Shown here in pieces: positions 17,952 through 27,154 of a DNA stretch of 34,019 bases. The notes under the pieces were generated by a model that ran no database searches, had not been told where the DNA came from, and saw nothing but the letters and a program-made list of their open reading frames with translations. The position numbers and the translations under genes are program-made. The DNA comes from an uncultured Pseudomonadota bacterium (GTDB lineage Bacteria > Desulfobacterota_B > Binatia > UBA9968): assembly GCA_946478635.1 (NCBI GenBank), contig CAMLCX010000005.1:1-34019 (forward strand), read 5' to 3'. Each line of letters begins with the position of its first letter. The stretch's first letter is position 1.

Positions 17952-19034
17952 TCAGATCGCTTCGGCGGCGACACCGCCCCGCCGCGCCCGCCCTGTCTCC
18001 TCGCCCTGAAGCTGGCCGCACGCGGCCTGAATGTCGTCGCCCCGCGGCCGGCGCACATTAACCTGCATACCCTCTTCGCGCAAAACATCTTGAAAGCGCT
18101 CGATTCGCTCTGGCGTCGGTCGCACGAACCTGCTGCCGGGATGCGGATTAAAAGGAATCACGTTGACTTTGCTGGGAATGCCACGGAGCAGGCGGGCCAG
18201 CTGGTGCGCTTGTTGTTCGGAATCGTTGACATCCCCAAGCAACACGTACTCGAAGGTAATTCGCTTGCGGCGCGGAATCGGCAGCTTGCGGCAACAATCC
18301 AATAATTGCTCGAGAGAATATTTCCGGTTCACGGGCATCAACTCGCCCCGGAGTGCATTCGTCGGCGCGTGCAGCGAAATCGCCAGATTGACCCGCGTCT
18401 CCTCCATGAGCTTCTCGATCTGCGGCACCAAACCGACAGTGGAAAGGGTGACGCGGCGGGGCGAAATGCCGATGCCCCACTCACCGTCCGTGATGATCTC
18501 CAGCGCGCTCACGGTCTGTGCATAGTTCGCCAATGGCTCGCCCATTCCCATTAAAACCACGTGGGTGATGCGCTCGCCGGCGCCCAAAGTGCGGCTCGCT
18601 TCAATAACCTGGTCCGCGATTTCGCTCGCCGTCAGGTTTCGCTTGAGCCCCATCACAGCCGTGGCGCAAAATGCGCAGCCGAAACCGCAACCAACCTGGG
18701 TGGAGATACAAAGGGTCAGCCGGCGGGCTTCGGGAATCAGCACGCTTTCAATGGTTTCACCATCGCCAAGACCGAAGAGAAACTTTACCGTGCCGTCGCG
18801 CGATTCCACACGCCGCACCGTCTTCATCCGGTCCATCGCGAAACTCTCTTCCAATTGGTCGCGCAGGGACCGCGCTAGGTTGGTCATATCGCCGAAAGCG
18901 GTGGCGCGTTTTTTAAACAACCATTGGCGGATCTGGTTGGCGCGATATGCCGGCTGCTTGCGTTCACTGAGAAAAGCCGCCAGCTCCTGGAAGCTCAAAT
19001 CCTTGATATTGCGCTTCACGAGAACATCCAGCAC
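17952..19034 (-). CDS. rlmN: 23S rRNA/tRNA adenine-2 methyltransferase, radical SAM
   Basis: RlmN methylates A2503 of 23S rRNA and A37 of some tRNAs with a radical SAM mechanism. The 360-residue protein carries the CGFGCAFCAT cluster motif (Cys116, Cys120, Cys123), the GMGEPL motif, the STVGLVPQI segment and the second catalytic cysteine in RGDDIQAACGQL (Cys339). The start given is GTG at 19034, without a clear ribosome site; a second GTG at 19019 would shorten the protein by five residues. It lies 23 bases after ndk and five before mtnP. The C-terminal tail after Cys339 is basic and alanine-rich. Cfr is a close relative but is usually plasmid-borne and has a different context. Confidence 0.96.
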   Translation of the reverse strand: MLDVLVKRNIKDLSFQELAAFLSERKQPAYRANQIRQWLFKKRATAFGDMTNLARSLRDQLEESFAMDRMKTVRRVESRDGTVKFLFGLGDGETIESVLIPEARRLTLCISTQVGCGFGCAFCATAVMGLKRNLTASEIADQVIEASRTLGAGERITHVVLMGMGEPLANYAQTVSALEIITDGEWGIGISPRRVTLSTVGLVPQIEKLMEETRVNLAISLHAPTNALRGELMPVNRKYSLEQLLDCCRKLPIPRRKRITFEYVLLGDVNDSEQQAHQLARLLRGIPSKVNVIPFNPHPGSRFVRPTPERIERFQDVLREEGMQVNVRRPRGDDIQAACGQLQGEETGRARRGGVAAEAI

Positions 19035-19057
19035 CGAATCGGACCACAGACGGCAGG

Positions 19058-19477
19058 TTAGAGAACTTCGTCCGGCCTGAAGAAGAAAGCAATTTCACTG
19101 GCGGCGGTTTCGGGTCCATCCGAACCGTGGACTGCGTTCTGCTCGACGTCATTGCCCCAATCCTTGCGAATGGTCCCGGGCGCGGCCTTCGCTGGATCGG
19201 TAGCGCCCATGATCTCGCGATTCTTCGTGATCGCACTTTCGCCCTCCAAAACCGATACGAAGATCGGGCCTGAGGACATATAAACGCACAGGCCCGAAAA
19301 AAAAGGCCGTTCCTTATGGACAGCATAAAACGCCTGGGCCCGTTCCGGTGAGAGCCGCAAAAGTTTTGCCGCAGCGATTCTCAGTCCCGCGCCCTCGAAA
19401 CGCCGCAGAATCTCACCAATGAGATTTCTGCCCACGGCATCCGGCTTGATGATCGACAAAGTTTTTTCCACGCTCAT
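19058..19477 (-). CDS. ndk: Nucleoside diphosphate kinase
   Basis: Ndk transfers the gamma phosphate between nucleoside triphosphates and diphosphates through a phosphohistidine. The 139-residue protein starts [18 protein letters not shown] and has the active-site NAVHGSDG with His117, and the usual RPFF and [15 protein letters not shown] segments. ATG at 19477 shares one base with the sucD stop (TAATG), so its translation is tied to succinyl-CoA synthetase; this fits a role in redistributing the GTP or ATP that the synthetase makes. Length is typical. Confidence 0.97.
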   Translation of the reverse strand: MSVEKTLSIIKPDAVGRNLIGEILRRFEGAGLRIAAAKLLRLSPERAQAFYAVHKERPFFSGLCVYMSSGPIFVSVLEGESAITKNREIMGATDPAKAAPGTIRKDWGNDVEQNAVHGSDGPETAASEIAFFFRPDEVL

Positions 19478-20349
19478 TAAACTGCTAACGCCTCCTGCAT
19501 TGTCCGGCCGATAGCGGCCGGCGAGTTTGCCATGTGAATCCCAGCCTGTTTCATCGCTTCAATTTTCTCCCCGGCGGTGCCCTTGCCTCCGGAAATGATC
19601 GCCCCGGCATGCCCCATGCGCTTACCCGGTGGCGCCGTTTGGCCCGCGATAAAGCCGGCCACGGGTTTTTTCATATTCGCCTTGATCCAGGCCGCAGCCT
19701 CTTCCTCCGCGCTGCCGCCGATTTCGCCGATCATCACCACCGCGTCGGTTCCCGCGTCCTCACTAAAGAGTTTCAACACATCGACGAACTCAAACCCATG
19801 CACGGGATCACCGCCAATGCCGACGCACGTCGATTGCCCCATCCCCAAACGAGTGAGCTGGTCCACCGCTTCATAGGTCAATGTGCCACTGCGCGAAACC
19901 ACACCGATCTTTCCCGGTTTGTGAATATGGCCCGGCATAATGCCGATTTTGCATTCTCCCGGTGTAATTGTTCCAGGGCAATTCGGACCAAGCAACTGTG
20001 AGCTGCTCCCCAGGAGGTATCTTTTTACCTTGACCATATCGCGCACCGGGACGCCTTCGGTTATGCAAATAATCAGCGCAATGCCGGCATCGGCCGCTTC
20101 GAGAATCGCATCGGCGGCAAACGGCGGCGGCACGTAAATCACCGTTGCATTGGCGCCAGTTTCGCTAACCGCGCGTTCGACCGTGTCGAAGATCGGAATG
20201 CCTTCGTAAGCGGTGCCGCCCTTGCCTGGCGTTACCCCGGCAACCATTTGCGTGCCGTACTCCTTGCACGCTTTGGTGTGAAATTGCCCCGTGGCTCCGG
20301 TGATGCCCTGGGTAAGAACGCGTGTCTGTTTGTTAACCAGTATGGACAT
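19477..20349 (-). CDS. sucD: Succinyl-CoA synthetase, alpha subunit
   Basis: The alpha subunit binds CoA and carries the phosphohistidine in the TCA step that turns succinyl-CoA into succinate with ATP or GTP formation. The 290-residue protein has the CoA-binding GITGATG (15-21), the [19 protein letters not shown] block and GHAGAI with phosphohistidine His247. ATG at 20349 was chosen because homologues start MSILVNKQT; an in-frame ATG at 20394 would add 15 residues encoded by an intergenic repeat and has no spaced ribosome site. The repeat lies between sucC and sucD. sucC is upstream and ndk downstream, consistent with one transcript. Confidence 0.96.
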   Translation of the reverse strand: MSILVNKQTRVLTQGITGATGQFHTKACKEYGTQMVAGVTPGKGGTAYEGIPIFDTVERAVSETGANATVIYVPPPFAADAILEAADAGIALIICITEGVPVRDMVKVKRYLLGSSSQLLGPNCPGTITPGECKIGIMPGHIHKPGKIGVVSRSGTLTYEAVDQLTRLGMGQSTCVGIGGDPVHGFEFVDVLKLFSEDAGTDAVVMIGEIGGSAEEEAAAWIKANMKKPVAGFIAGQTAPPGKRMGHAGAIISGGKGTAGEKIEAMKQAGIHMANSPAAIGRTMQEALAV

Positions 20350-20360
20350 TTCTAAAAAAC

Positions 20361-20413
20361 CGAGGATGGATGATCGAGGATAGCGATCCTCCATCCTCTA
20401 TTCTCGATCCTCG
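20361..20413. repeat. Degenerate heptamer repeat forming a hairpin between sucC and sucD
   Basis: Read on the plus strand, three heptamers (CGAGGAT, GGATGAT, CGAGGAT; 20361-20381), a 4-base centre, then four heptamers on the opposite sense (ATCCTCC, ATCCTCT, ATTCTCG, ATCCTCG; 20386-20413) make up nearly the whole gap. The two halves can pair, for example GAGGATGGA (20362-20370) with TCCATCCTC (20390-20398). It ends against the sucC stop codon and lies 11 bases upstream of the sucD start. Confidence 0.7.
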
Positions 20414-20414
20414 A

Positions 20415-21581
20415 TTATGCTCTACTGACGGCAGCCACGATCTTCTCGGCCGCCTCGGCCATGGTCTCCGCCGAAATAATTGTCAGGCCCGAATCGGCCA
20501 GGATCTTCCGGCCAAGCTCCACGTTGGTTCCCTGCATGCGCACGACCAGCGGGACGCCCATCTTAAGCTCGCGCGCGGCGTCGACAACCCCCTGGGCCAA
20601 AATATCGCAGCGCATGATGCCGCCAAAAATATTGATCAGCACTCCGCGCACACGCGGATCGGCCAAAAGAATTCTGAAGGCCTGGGCGACTTTTTCCTTA
20701 TTGGCGCCTCCGCCGACATCGAGAAAGTTGGCCGGCTCGCCGCCGTAAAGCTTGATGATGTCCATGGTCGCCATTGCCAGCCCGGCGCCATTCACCATGC
20801 ATGCGATATTGCCGTCGAGGGAAATATAAGAAAGATCGTGCTTGCTCGCCTCCACCTCGCGCGGATCCTCTTCGTTGAGATCGCGCAGCGCAACGATTTC
20901 TTTTTGGCGAAAAAAAGCGTTGCTGTCGAAATTCATCTTGGCGTCCAACGCCATGACCTCGCCTTCGACGGTGATAATCAATGGATTGATCTCCGCCAAG
21001 GACGCGTCACAATCTTGAAAAGCCTGATAGAGACCCTGCATCACCCCGGCCATCTTGCTGGTCAATTCCGGCGGCACTCCCAGTGCAAACGCCAGGCGCC
21101 GGCACTGAAAAGGCGCGAGCCCTATCACCGGGTCGATGGTTTCTTTTAAAATCCTTTCGGGATGCTTATCTGCGACTTCTTCGATCTCGACGCCGCCGTC
21201 TGGGGAACAAATGACCGTGACGCGAGACTGCGTTCGGTCCAACACCAGAGCGAGATAAAGCTCGCGCCCGATGTTGAGCCCTTGCTCGACTAGCACACGG
21301 CGCACCCGGCGGCCTTCCGGGCCGGTTTGATGCGTCACGAGATTTTTACCGAGCATGGAGCCAGCGGCGTCCGCAGCCTGATCGGGGTTCTTGACGACTT
21401 TAACCCCACCGCCCTTACCGCGCCCGCCAGCATGAATCTGCGCCTTGACGACACACACGCCGCCGCCGAGCTCCACTGCGGCCGCCTTCGCCTCCTCGGG
21501 CGTTAGGGCGACGCTGCCGCGCGGCACAGGCACGCCGAAGCGCTTGAGAATTGCTTTAGCTTGAAACTCGTGGATGTTCAT
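20415..21581 (-). CDS. sucC: Succinyl-CoA synthetase, beta subunit
   Basis: The beta subunit provides the ATP-grasp nucleotide site and binds succinate. Its 388 residues equal the usual length. It begins [20 protein letters not shown], a standard SucC start, and shows the ATP-grasp elements [18 protein letters not shown] (45-62), the [10 protein letters not shown] metal-binding segment near residue 190 and the C-terminal flavodoxin-like [10 protein letters not shown] block near residue 315. It lies 86 bases downstream of mdh and is followed by sucD. Whether ATP or GTP is used cannot be told. Confidence 0.97.
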   Translation of the reverse strand: MNIHEFQAKAILKRFGVPVPRGSVALTPEEAKAAAVELGGGVCVVKAQIHAGGRGKGGGVKVVKNPDQAADAAGSMLGKNLVTHQTGPEGRRVRRVLVEQGLNIGRELYLALVLDRTQSRVTVICSPDGGVEIEEVADKHPERILKETIDPVIGLAPFQCRRLAFALGVPPELTSKMAGVMQGLYQAFQDCDASLAEINPLIITVEGEVMALDAKMNFDSNAFFRQKEIVALRDLNEEDPREVEASKHDLSYISLDGNIACMVNGAGLAMATMDIIKLYGGEPANFLDVGGGANKEKVAQAFRILLADPRVRGVLINIFGGIMRCDILAQGVVDAARELKMGVPLVVRMQGTNVELGRKILADSGLTIISAETMAEAAEKIVAAVSRA

Positions 21582-21667
21582 CCGTGTACGGCGGCATGCA
21601 GACGTACCAACAACGCAGCGTTGGCAGAAATGCGCAGAACCCGAAACTAATCTACCTGATCAAGCAC

Positions 21668-22612
21668 TTAAGAAACGCCCAAAACCCGATTCATCGCCTG
21701 CACGATATCTTTAACATGGCCGAGCGATTCATCGAAGGCCTTCTTGTCGGCGGCATTGAGATGGATATCGATGATTTTTTCCACGCCGCCCGCACCGATC
21801 ATGACTGGGACGCAAAAGTAATAGCCACTGACGCCGTACTCGCCCTCGAGCAATGCCGCGCACGGAAGGATTTCCTTTTTGTCAAAGAGAAAAGCCTCGG
21901 TCATTTGAATGGCCGCCGATGCCGGCGAAAAATAGGCTGACCCGGTTTTTAACAGAGCCACCACTTCGCCGCCCGCATTGCGGACCCGCGCTTCGATCTC
22001 GTCGAGGCGTTTTGACGGGATTAGTTTCTCCACCGGCACACCGCCAATGATGCAGGAACTCCGAACGGGCACCATGTCATCACCGTGCCCGCCCAAAACC
22101 ATGGCCTGAACACTTTTTACCGAGACATTGAGTTCTTCTGCGATAAAGGATCGATAGCGCGACGAATCCAGGATTCCCGATTGACCGACCACGCGGCTTT
22201 TCGGAAAACCCAAAGCACGCTGCATTAACGTCACCATCGCGTCGAGCGGATTGGTAATGACGATCACGAACGAATGGGGCGCGTGTTTTTTGATACCCTC
22301 GGCCACAGACGTTAAGATCTTCGCGTTGGTGCCCAATAAGTCGTCGCGGCTCATACCCGGCTTGCGCGCGATTCCGGCGGTGACAATGCATACGTCAGCG
22401 CCAGCAATATCATCGTACTTGTTCGTGCCACTGACGTTGCCGTCAAAACCCTCGATCGGCCCTGCGTGCGAAAGATCGAGAGCCTTGCCCTGCGGCAGCC
22501 CTTCAATAACGTCGAAAAGAACGACATCGCCAAGCCCCTTTAAAAGCGCCAGATGGGCCATCGACCCGCCGATATTGCCCGCACCGATCAACGCTATCTT
22601 CTTCCTAGCCAT
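21668..22612 (-). CDS. mdh: Malate dehydrogenase, LDH-like type
   Basis: The enzyme interconverts malate and oxaloacetate with NAD. The 314-residue protein belongs to the lactate dehydrogenase-like MDH group: GAGNIGG (10-16) with Asp34 for NAD preference, the substrate-binding [11 protein letters not shown] with Arg83 and Arg89, DSSRYR with Arg152 and Asp149, and catalytic His176 in GGHGDDM. Arg83, at the residue-102 position of LDH numbering, argues for malate over lactate. ATG at 22612 has an AGGGAG ribosome site. It sits between icd (57 bases upstream) and sucC, as in many delta-proteobacterial TCA clusters. Confidence 0.96.
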   Translation of the reverse strand: MARKKIALIGAGNIGGSMAHLALLKGLGDVVLFDVIEGLPQGKALDLSHAGPIEGFDGNVSGTNKYDDIAGADVCIVTAGIARKPGMSRDDLLGTNAKILTSVAEGIKKHAPHSFVIVITNPLDAMVTLMQRALGFPKSRVVGQSGILDSSRYRSFIAEELNVSVKSVQAMVLGGHGDDMVPVRSSCIIGGVPVEKLIPSKRLDEIEARVRNAGGEVVALLKTGSAYFSPASAAIQMTEAFLFDKKEILPCAALLEGEYGVSGYYFCVPVMIGAGGVEKIIDIHLNAADKKAFDESLGHVKDIVQAMNRVLGVS

Positions 22613-22669
22613 AGCTCCCTCGCCCTATTTTTACCAAATGACAACATCGGCCGGCACTTCGCCGCATAT

Positions 22670-24076
22670 TTACATACTCGCGATGATCGCGTCGCCAAAT
22701 CCGGAACAGCTGACGAGCTTCGCGCCAGGCATAAGCCGTTCAAAATCGTAGGTTACGGTTTTGGCATTGACTGCGCCCTCAATGCCTTTAATGATTAAAT
22801 CCGCCGCTTCCGGCCAGCCCATATAGCGGAGCATCATTTCGCCGGACAGAATCACCGAGCCGGGGTTGACCTTGTCCAAATCGGCATACTTCGGCGCGGT
22901 TCCGTGAGTCGCCTCGAAGATCGCGTGGCCGCTGTCGTAGTTGATATTGGCTCCGGGCGCGATGCCTATACCCCCCACCTGCGCCGCCAACGCGTCGGAC
23001 AAATAATCGCCGTTCAAGTTCAATGTCGCGATGACATCGTAATCCTTGGGCCGGATCAGCACGAACTGAAGCGTCACGTCGGCGATGGAGTCTTTAAGCA
23101 TCAACTTTTTCTTCCAATTGCCATCACCGTGGCTGGGCCAAAGCTTGAGCGCTTCTTCGACTTCCTTCTTGATATCGTTCTGTTGCGCCGGCGACATCAT
23201 TTCGAAACCAGGGTCAATGGCCTTGGCGTTGTCTTCGACGGAAATATTCGCCTTCGCTTCCTTGTTACCGAGAATCCAAGACTCGCGCTCGGTGACAACA
23301 TCGTTGCGAAATTCGCGTTTCGCCAGGGTATAACCCCACTCGGCGAACTTGCCTTCGGTGTACTTCATGATGTTGCCCTTGTGCACGAAATTGATGTTCT
23401 TGCGCTTGTTCGCCAGCGACCACTGAATCGCTGCGCGCACCAGTCGCTCGGTGCCTTCGACCGAGACCGGCTTTAGGCCCACGGCAGCCGTATTGGGAAA
23501 GCGGATCTTGGCAAACTCACTTGGAAAGGTTTCTTTGAGGTACGATTTAAATTTGGCATTGGCCTCGGTGCCGTTGGGGAACTCGATGCCGGTATAGATA
23601 TCTTCGGTGTTTTCGCGGAAGACAACCATGTCGACGTATTCCGGATGTTTGACCGGCGAAGGCACGCCGTTGAAATAGCGCACGGGGCGCTGGCAGACGT
23701 AGAGATCGAGCAATTTACGAAGCCCGACATTGAGCGAGGTCATGCCGCCGCCGATGGGCGTTGTCAGCGGGCCCTTGATGCCGACGAGAAACTCGGAAAA
23801 TGCCGGCACGGTCTCTTCATGCAGCCAGCTGTTGTACTGCTTGAAGGATTTCTCACCGGCATAAACTTCCATCCAGTGAATTTTCTTTTTGCCCTTGTAG
23901 GCCTTTTCCACCGCGGCATCGAAAACGCGCACCGAAGCGCGCCAGATATCGCGGCCAGTGCCGTCACCTTCGATGAACGGAATAATCGGATTGTCGGGAA
24001 CCTGCAGCTGCTTGTTGGCTCCCATGGTGATTTTCGCGCCGTCCTTTGGGACTTTTACCACTTTGTACTCTGCCAT
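22670..24076 (-). CDS. icd: NADP-dependent isocitrate dehydrogenase
   Basis: The enzyme oxidatively decarboxylates isocitrate to 2-oxoglutarate. This 468-residue protein is a prokaryotic-type homodimeric Icd, longer than E. coli Icd (416), with an added stretch around residues 255-320. Substrate residues are visible in [19 protein letters not shown] (113-131, with Ser114 equivalent to the phosphorylated serine of E. coli, Arg120 and Arg130) and [11 protein letters not shown] (from 153). NADP use is supported by HGTAPKYA (Lys-Tyr pair) and by TVTYDFER near the C-terminus, matching the residues that bind the 2'-phosphate in E. coli. ATG at 24076 has a GAGGAGG ribosome site. A hairpin just upstream may control read-through from the previous gene. 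Confidence 0.96.
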   Translation of the reverse strand: MAEYKVVKVPKDGAKITMGANKQLQVPDNPIIPFIEGDGTGRDIWRASVRVFDAAVEKAYKGKKKIHWMEVYAGEKSFKQYNSWLHEETVPAFSEFLVGIKGPLTTPIGGGMTSLNVGLRKLLDLYVCQRPVRYFNGVPSPVKHPEYVDMVVFRENTEDIYTGIEFPNGTEANAKFKSYLKETFPSEFAKIRFPNTAAVGLKPVSVEGTERLVRAAIQWSLANKRKNINFVHKGNIMKYTEGKFAEWGYTLAKREFRNDVVTERESWILGNKEAKANISVEDNAKAIDPGFEMMSPAQQNDIKKEVEEALKLWPSHGDGNWKKKLMLKDSIADVTLQFVLIRPKDYDVIATLNLNGDYLSDALAAQVGGIGIAPGANINYDSGHAIFEATHGTAPKYADLDKVNPGSVILSGEMMLRYMGWPEAADLIIKGIEGAVNAKTVTYDFERLMPGAKLVSCSGFGDAIIASM

Positions 24077-24094
24077 AGCCTCCTCATGTGCAAA

Positions 24095-24140
24095 AATAGC
24101 CTAAGGGTCTTGTCGGATCTCCACCGCTCCTTAGGCTATT
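24095..24140 (-). terminator. Terminator-like hairpin ahead of icd
   Basis: On the minus strand AATAGCCTAAGG (24140-24129) pairs perfectly over 12 bases with CCTTAGGCTATT (24106-24095), with a 22-base loop, and is followed by a short T-run. It stands 65 bases after the stop of the membrane protein gene and 18 bases before the icd start. It could end transcription of the upstream gene or act as a leader structure of icd. Confidence 0.55.
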
Positions 24141-24205
24141 CGCTTTTAAAAGTATTTGGAACTGTCAGAAACTAACTGATTAGCCAGAGCGAGTCAAGGC
24201 GCTAA

Positions 24206-24880
24206 CTATTCGTTTTTCTTTCGCTCTAGCCATTTTTCCAGATGACGCGCCGCAACTTCCCGGCCACCTAGCCCGAAGGCTAAAGCCAAAGCCAAACAAA
24301 CCGCTCCAAAAACCAAAATGAACGCCCAGATAACGATCTCAGAGGCGATATCGAGGATCTCAAAGATCCCCGCAACCACAAAAATCGTCGTGCCAATATA
24401 AGCAGCGCGACCGATCGCCCCCGCTTGCTCGAGACCGGCGTTGGCGCAAGAAGTGCGCGTAACCGTTTCCAAAAAATTCGCGAAGTAAAGCCCGAGAATG
24501 AGGGTCACAAGCGCGGCGACGATCTTTGGAATGTAAAGATAAATAGTGTGGAGCGTATCTGTGGCGCCGCTTAAGTTAAGGGTCTCGAGCGTGGTCACGA
24601 TGGCGATCAGGAATAGAAACCAAAAGGCCAAAAGGCCGACGATATCAGAGGGGGACTGCTTGATACCGCCCCGCTCGATAATCCGGTTGATGCCGGCGCG
24701 TTCGGCGAGCAGGTCGAACTGGCAGAGCTTCAGCAAGCGCACGACGATTCTTTTGATGATATTACAGACCGCCCATCCCAGAACAATGATTGCAACCGCA
24801 AAAAACAAGTTCGGCAGAAAGACAGCGATCTTGGTGATGAACGCATCCCAGAATCCTGTGACCGTAACGATCGGATTCAT
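24206..24880 (-). CDS. Channel-like membrane protein with conserved TM-helix repeats (MscS-associated, no MscS domain)
   Basis: The 224-residue protein has five predicted membrane helices (about 20-42, 82-102, 116-138, 158-178 and 181-203), with a repeated amphipathic pattern, and ends with the conserved-looking AFGLGGREVAARHLEKWLE. This matches the family of conserved TM-helix repeat proteins that often accompany or resemble small-conductance mechanosensitive channels. The cytoplasmic beta-domain that defines MscS is absent, so it is either a shortened channel or an unrelated pore or scaffold. ATG at 24880 has a perfect AAGGAGG ribosome site. It is transcribed away from the ccm operon, and a terminator-like hairpin separates it from icd. 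Function is not established. Confidence 0.8.
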   Translation of the reverse strand: MNPIVTVTGFWDAFITKIAVFLPNLFFAVAIIVLGWAVCNIIKRIVVRLLKLCQFDLLAERAGINRIIERGGIKQSPSDIVGLLAFWFLFLIAIVTTLETLNLSGATDTLHTIYLYIPKIVAALVTLILGLYFANFLETVTRTSCANAGLEQAGAIGRAAYIGTTIFVVAGIFEILDIASEIVIWAFILVFGAVCLALALAFGLGGREVAARHLEKWLERKKNE

Positions 24881-24917
24881 CCATTCCTCCTTCGCGCGGG
24901 CTGGTGCATGTTATAAG

Positions 24918-24947
24918 TAAATAGGGGACTCTTGGCAGTATTGTCAA
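24918..24947 (-). promoter_or_regulatory. Possible promoter of the TM-helix protein gene
   Basis: On the minus strand a perfect TTGACA (24947-24942) is followed after 18 bases by TATTTA (24923-24918). The -10 is weak. It lies about 38 bases upstream of the ATG at 24880. It forms a divergent pair with the putative ccm promoter. Confidence 0.35.
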
Positions 24948-24982
24948 ATCACAGGTACTTTGACACTGAATTTGACTTTGAC

Positions 24983-25011
24983 TTGAATCAACCGGATACC
25001 ACCACTATAGT
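24983..25011 (+). promoter_or_regulatory. Probable promoter of the ccm operon
   Basis: TTGAAT (24983-24988) and TATAGT (25006-25011) are spaced by exactly 17 bases and match five of six and five of six consensus positions or nearly so. Transcription from about 25018 would give a leader of about 46 bases to the ccmA start proposed at 25064, and it argues against an earlier start at 24932. Confidence 0.5.
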
Positions 25012-25063
25012 CGTCGAATTGTCATATCAGCTCTGCCATTCATCAGCGATTGGACTCGAAGCG

Positions 25064-25771
25064 TTGCGTGTAACCGTCGACAAACTAGCCAGGGCGTACG
25101 GGTTTTTGTGGGCACTGAGAGATCTCAATCTCGATCTCACCCCGGGCCAGTGCGTTGCCCTGCTCGGGCCGAACGGCGCCGGCAAAACAACCCTGCTGAA
25201 ACTTCTGAGCGGGCTGATCACACCGACCACCGGCGAAATCCGCTTTGATGGTGTGATTTTTTCGCGAAGCATGCCCGAATTGCGCGCTCGCGTCGGCCTG
25301 CTCGCTCCCTCGGATCATCTTTACGACAACCTCACGGCCAGAGAAAACCTTACCTTTTTCGCCCGGCTGTATAAACAGAGCCTCGTCCCAGAGTCGCTTG
25401 ACTCTGCGCTGGAACAGGTCGGCTTGGCAGAGCGCGCCGGCGACTACGTAGCCAATTTATCGAGCGGCATGAAATGCCGGCTATCGATCGCCAAATGGAT
25501 GCTCTTACAGCCGGAACTATTACTGGTCGACGAGCCTTACGGCGTCCTCGACGGCAGCGGCATCCGTTTGCTTGAAAATTTTTTAAAGCATCAGTGCAGG
25601 TGCGGCAGCATCGTCGTCATGGCTTCGCACCATGTGTCGCGCGCGCTCGATCTCTGCGACCGGGTGGTCATCTTGAATCAAGGCCGGCTTTCCTTCAATG
25701 AGGCGAAGCGGCAACCCTGGCCCGCTTTCGAGACAGCCTTCAGTGAATTCTTGCCGCATGGTGGCTCATGA
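25064..25771 (+). CDS. ccmA: Heme exporter ATP-binding protein CcmA
   Basis: CcmA is the ATPase of the CcmABCD complex that releases heme-loaded CcmE during System I cytochrome c maturation. Motifs, numbered from the proposed start, are Walker A GPNGAGKT (35-42), the ABC signature LSSGM (132-136) and Walker B LLLVDEP (152-158). I place the start at TTG 25064, giving 235 residues close to family length. The open frame continues back to a TTG at 24932, but that stretch contains the likely promoter and does not resemble CcmA. The ribosome site at 25064 is weak, so the exact start is uncertain. The stop overlaps ccmB by four bases. Confidence 0.92.
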   Translation: MRVTVDKLARAYGFLWALRDLNLDLTPGQCVALLGPNGAGKTTLLKLLSGLITPTTGEIRFDGVIFSRSMPELRARVGLLAPSDHLYDNLTARENLTFFARLYKQSLVPESLDSALEQVGLAERAGDYVANLSSGMKCRLSIAKWMLLQPELLLVDEPYGVLDGSGIRLLENFLKHQCRCGSIVVMASHHVSRALDLCDRVVILNQGRLSFNEAKRQPWPAFETAFSEFLPHGGS

Positions 25772-26445
25772 CGCTTCTGCGCCAAACCTGGTTGATGCTC
25801 TGGAAGGACACGCTTCTGGAACTGCGCCGCCGCGAGAGCCTGCTAACGATGTTTTTCTTCGGCACCCTGTTGCTGTTCGTTTTCAATTTCGCCTTTGACT
25901 TGGCGCCGGATAAAATTGCCGGGATGGCGCCGGGTTTGCTTTGGCTGGCGTTTCTATTCACCGGGACGCTGGGTCTGGCGCAACTCTTTCAGGCCGAGCG
26001 TGAGAATCACAATCTCGACGCCCTGCTGCTTTCGCCGCTCGATGGCGGCGCGTTGTTTCTCGCCAAAGCCGCTTTCAATCTCATTTTGATGGTGCTCGTC
26101 GAGATCGTCGTCATCCCGCTATTCTGGATCTTGTTCAATCTGCCCGCGTGGAATTTGCTACCGCAAATATTTCTGGTTACCTTGTTGGGGACTGTCGGCT
26201 TCTGTGTGTTGGGAACGCTCATGTCAGCAATCACGCTGCGAGCGCGGGCGCGCGAACTGCTATTGCCGCTGGTGCTCTTTCCGCTGATGATTCCCGTGAT
26301 CCTGGCCACCATTCGCTGTATGGAAGAGGTGCTGCGCACCGGCCAGTTTGGCGATCAGGTGGCATGGCTGCGGCTGCTTTTAGGGTTTGATGTGATATTT
26401 TTGACTGCGGGAGTGCTGATTTTCGATTGGGTAATAGAAAGTTGA
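25768..26445 (+). CDS. ccmB: Heme exporter membrane protein CcmB
   Basis: CcmB is the membrane subunit that pairs with CcmA. The 225-residue protein has six hydrophobic segments and the family patterns WKDTLLELRRRESL (12-25), FTGTLGLAQLFQAERENHNLDALLLSP and LLLPLVLFPLMIPV. It overlaps ccmA by four bases (ATGA) and ends one base before ccmC. Order, length and motifs all fit. Confidence 0.94.
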   Translation: MTLLRQTWLMLWKDTLLELRRRESLLTMFFFGTLLLFVFNFAFDLAPDKIAGMAPGLLWLAFLFTGTLGLAQLFQAERENHNLDALLLSPLDGGALFLAKAAFNLILMVLVEIVVIPLFWILFNLPAWNLLPQIFLVTLLGTVGFCVLGTLMSAITLRARARELLLPLVLFPLMIPVILATIRCMEEVLRTGQFGDQVAWLRLLLGFDVIFLTAGVLIFDWVIES

Positions 26446-26446
26446 A

Positions 26447-27154
26447 ATGATCAGGCAGTCTCGATCCATCACGAAAAGGAAAGGTATTCTCGGCGCCCTC
26501 GCCCTCGTGACTGTTTTGTTCAGTCTTTACTGGTCGCTGGTCGTCGCACCGCCCGATGCTTACCAGGGCGAGGTTCAGCGCATTATGTATCTCCATCTTC
26601 CGAGTATTTTGATTGCCTATCTCTCCTACTTTCTGGTTTTCATCGGCAGCGGACTCTACTTATGGAAGCGCGAGAAGCGCGACGATCTATTGGCCCATGC
26701 GGCGGCCGAGCTTGGCGTACTTTTTACCGCGCTAACGATCATTGAGGGGTCCGTCTGGGGACGCCCGACCTGGGGAGTGTGGTGGACCTGGGATGCGCGC
26801 TTAACTTTAACGGCTATTTTGTTATTGATCTATGTGGGTTATCTTATGCTGCGCTCACTTATCGAGGACGAGAATCGTGCCGCCATGGCGGCGGCTGTGT
26901 TGGGGATTATCGGCTTTCTGGACATACCGCTGATTCACATGTCAGTATACTGGTGGCGCACGCTGCATCAGCCGCCGTCGATTCTGCGGCCCGACAAGCT
27001 GCCGTGGGAAAATGTCCATCCGAGCATGTTGACGGCCTTGACGATCAGCTTCGTCGCGTTTCTGGTGCTTTATTTCTATTTGCTGTCGCTGCGCTATCGA
27101 GTCGGCGAGATGCGTCAGGAAGTTATTGCGCGACGGCTCGAGCGAGGCGCCTGA
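26447..27154 (+). CDS. ccmC: Heme-handling protein CcmC
   Basis: CcmC is a six-helix membrane protein that presents heme to CcmE. The tryptophan-rich WWD motif WGRPTWGVWWTWDARLT spans 104-120. Conserved periplasmic histidines appear as His50 (YLHLPS) and His164 or His174 in the segment HMSVYWWRTLHQPPS. The 235-residue length is normal. ATG at 26447 follows ccmB by one base, and the stop overlaps ccmD (TGATG). The identity over CcmF or other WWD proteins is settled by length and gene order. Confidence 0.95.
   Translation: MIRQSRSITKRKGILGALALVTVLFSLYWSLVVAPPDAYQGEVQRIMYLHLPSILIAYLSYFLVFIGSGLYLWKREKRDDLLAHAAAELGVLFTALTIIEGSVWGRPTWGVWWTWDARLTLTAILLLIYVGYLMLRSLIEDENRAAMAAAVLGIIGFLDIPLIHMSVYWWRTLHQPPSILRPDKLPWENVHPSMLTALTISFVAFLVLYFYLLSLRYRVGEMRQEVIARRLERGA

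Noticed and set aside
20350..20394. Fifteen-residue N-terminal extension of sucD
   Set aside because: It is encoded by the heptamer repeat and lacks a properly spaced ribosome site.
21582..21667. Small inverted repeats between mdh and sucC
   Set aside because: The stems are short and not followed by a T-run; expected by chance in this composition.
24932..25063. N-terminal extension of ccmA from the TTG at 24932
   Set aside because: It contains the best promoter match and does not resemble CcmA proteins.
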